A DNA stretch of 50,170 nucleotides. Origin: Paenibacillus foliorum. GTDB lineage: Bacteria > Bacillota > Bacilli > Paenibacillales > NBRC-103111. The stretch lies in contig NZ_WHOD01000129.1 of NCBI RefSeq assembly GCF_013141765.1, forward strand, positions 1 through 50,170, in the 5' to 3' direction. The notes under the pieces are model-generated. The model saw only the letters and a program-made list of their open reading frames with translations, was not told where the DNA came from and made no database searches. Every line of letters starts with the position of its first letter. Positions within the stretch are counted from its first letter, which is position 1. The translations under genes were made by a program, and so were the position numbers. Shown here piece by piece: positions 49,540-50,170 of the stretch.

Positions 49540-49616
49540 TGGCGGAGCCGACGGGATTCGAACCCGCGGTCTCCTGCGTGACAGGCAGGCATGTTGGGCC
49601 ACTACACCACGGCTCC
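49540..49616 (-). tRNA. tRNA-Asp (anticodon GTC)
   Basis: Acceptor GGAGCCG pairs with CGGCTCC, discriminator G; the anticodon loop CTGTCAC gives GTC; CCA is encoded. Confidence 0.95.
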
Positions 49617-49630
49617 GCGATAAAATAACA

Positions 49631-49706
<76 letters not shown>

Positions 49707-49773
49707 ATATTCGATTGTCTCTATAAAGTATCTGTTATTAGCCTATAAGCTATACTTCTCTTCAAGAGTAAAA

Positions 49774-49849
49774 TGGTGGAGGCTGACGGGATCGAACCGC
49801 CGACCCTCTGCTTGTAAGGCAGATGCTCTCCCAGCTGAGCTAAGCCTCC
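49774..49849 (-). tRNA. tRNA-Val (anticodon TAC)
   Basis: Acceptor GGAGGCT pairs with AGCCTCC; the anticodon loop CTTACAA gives TAC; CCA is encoded. Confidence 0.95.
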
Positions 49850-49915
49850 ATAATATCGTGACACAAATGGAATCATATCACATTTTGTCGAAAGAAATCA
49901 ACTAAAAAATAGTAA

Positions 49916-49992
49916 TGGTAGCGGCAGAGGGGATCGAACCCCCGACCTTACGGGTATGAACCGTACGCTCTAGCCAGCTGAGCTACGCCGCC
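49916..49992 (-). tRNA. tRNA-Met, elongator type (anticodon CAT)
   Basis: Acceptor GGCGGCG pairs with TGCCGCT (G-U at both ends); the anticodon loop TTCATAC gives CAT; CCA is encoded. The paired first base and its close likeness to the Bacillus elongator tRNA-Met argue against an initiator; a lysidine-modified tRNA-Ile cannot be fully excluded. Confidence 0.9.
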
Positions 49993-50010
49993 ACATCAAG
50001 TAAAATACTA

Positions 50011-50099
50011 CGGAGAGAGAGGGATTCGAACCCTCGCACCACTTACGCAGTCTAACCCCTTAGCAGAGGGTCCCCTTATAGCCACTTGGGTATCTCTCC
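50011..50099 (-). tRNA. tRNA-Ser (anticodon GCT)
   Basis: 89 bases with the long variable arm of serine tRNAs. Acceptor GGAGAGA pairs with TCTCTCC, discriminator G; the anticodon loop CTGCTAA gives GCT; CCA is not encoded. First tRNA of the array in the direction of transcription. Confidence 0.95.
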
Positions 50100-50100
50100 A

Positions 50101-50170
50101 TGAGAAAAGAACAATTAAGTTTGTTCCTTGAAAACTAGATCCGAAACAAGCAGCGTTGAGCAACGCTTTG
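50101..50170 (+). other. Right edge: boxA-like rRNA-spacer sequence and a hairpin
   Basis: GTTCCTTGAAAACTAGAT on the plus strand resembles the conserved leader/spacer element found before 16S or 23S genes in Bacilli. A perfect stem AGCGTTG / CAACGCT (50152-50158 and 50161-50167) follows. Together they suggest an rRNA operon just beyond the window; none of its mature sequence is visible here. Confidence 0.4.

Overview
The window reads as chromosomal core sequence from a low-to-mid GC endospore-forming Firmicute, most likely a Paenibacillus or close relative (inference from protein similarity and the tmRNA tag ending ALAA). Gene order follows the Bacillus subtilis block ssrA-smpB-rnr-secG / eno-pgm-tpi-pgk-gapA-cggR / tRNA-Arg-clpP / crh-whiA-yvcK-rapZ / trxB-yvcD-his operon / yvoF-ppaX-lgt-hprK, with nearly everything on the minus strand. 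The right edge is a minus-strand array of eight tRNA genes.

Layout. 1-1270: a decayed island at the 3' end of ssrA, marked by a 91-bp duplicated piece of ssrA and carrying one SGNH-hydrolase gene. 1178-6092: tmRNA, SmpB, RNase R with a very GC-rich basic tail, SecG and an M50-type membrane protease. 6476-13845: the complete lower glycolytic operon cggR-gapA-pgk-tpiA-gpmI-eno, with a recognisable CggR operator downstream of a sigma-A promoter. 13968-14909: tRNA-Arg, then clpP under a promoter overlapped by a CtsR box. 15072-16838: a secreted copper-amine-oxidase-N/PKD protein. 17216-20515: an HPr-family gene, whiA, yvcK, rapZ. 20886-25049: glucokinase, thioredoxin reductase and a TPR protein. 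25096-33125: a divergent PRPP synthetase and his genes ZGDBH-F-IE-J, with hisA missing from its usual place. 33325-39885: a LacI-controlled operon encoding a sugar-type ABC importer, a small beta-rich protein, a PHP metallohydrolase and a glycerophosphodiester phosphodiesterase; relative to Bacillus it sits between yvoF and hisZ. 40184-43405: acyltransferase, PpaX, Lgt, HPr kinase. 43570-49061: MsmX/UgpC-type ATPase, PucR-type regulator, a tandem NlpC/P60 protein whose first domain has lost its catalytic residues, a LarA-type racemase with an apparent ATT start, and a thiamine-binding protein. 49197-50099: tRNAs.

How the genes work together. Three parts of the Firmicute carbon-control circuit are present: an HPr with both His15 and Ser46, HPr kinase/phosphorylase, and PpaX, which removes the pyrophosphate that HPrK makes. 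CggR links glycolytic flux to its own operon. The ABC importer at 35570-38807 has no ATPase in its operon; the MsmX-type ATPase at 43570 is a plausible partner. PRPP synthetase next to hisZG can feed the first step of histidine synthesis. SmpB, tmRNA and RNase R form the trans-translation and decay module. Several intergenic regions contain structured or repeated sequence that no gene explains; these are listed in the findings.
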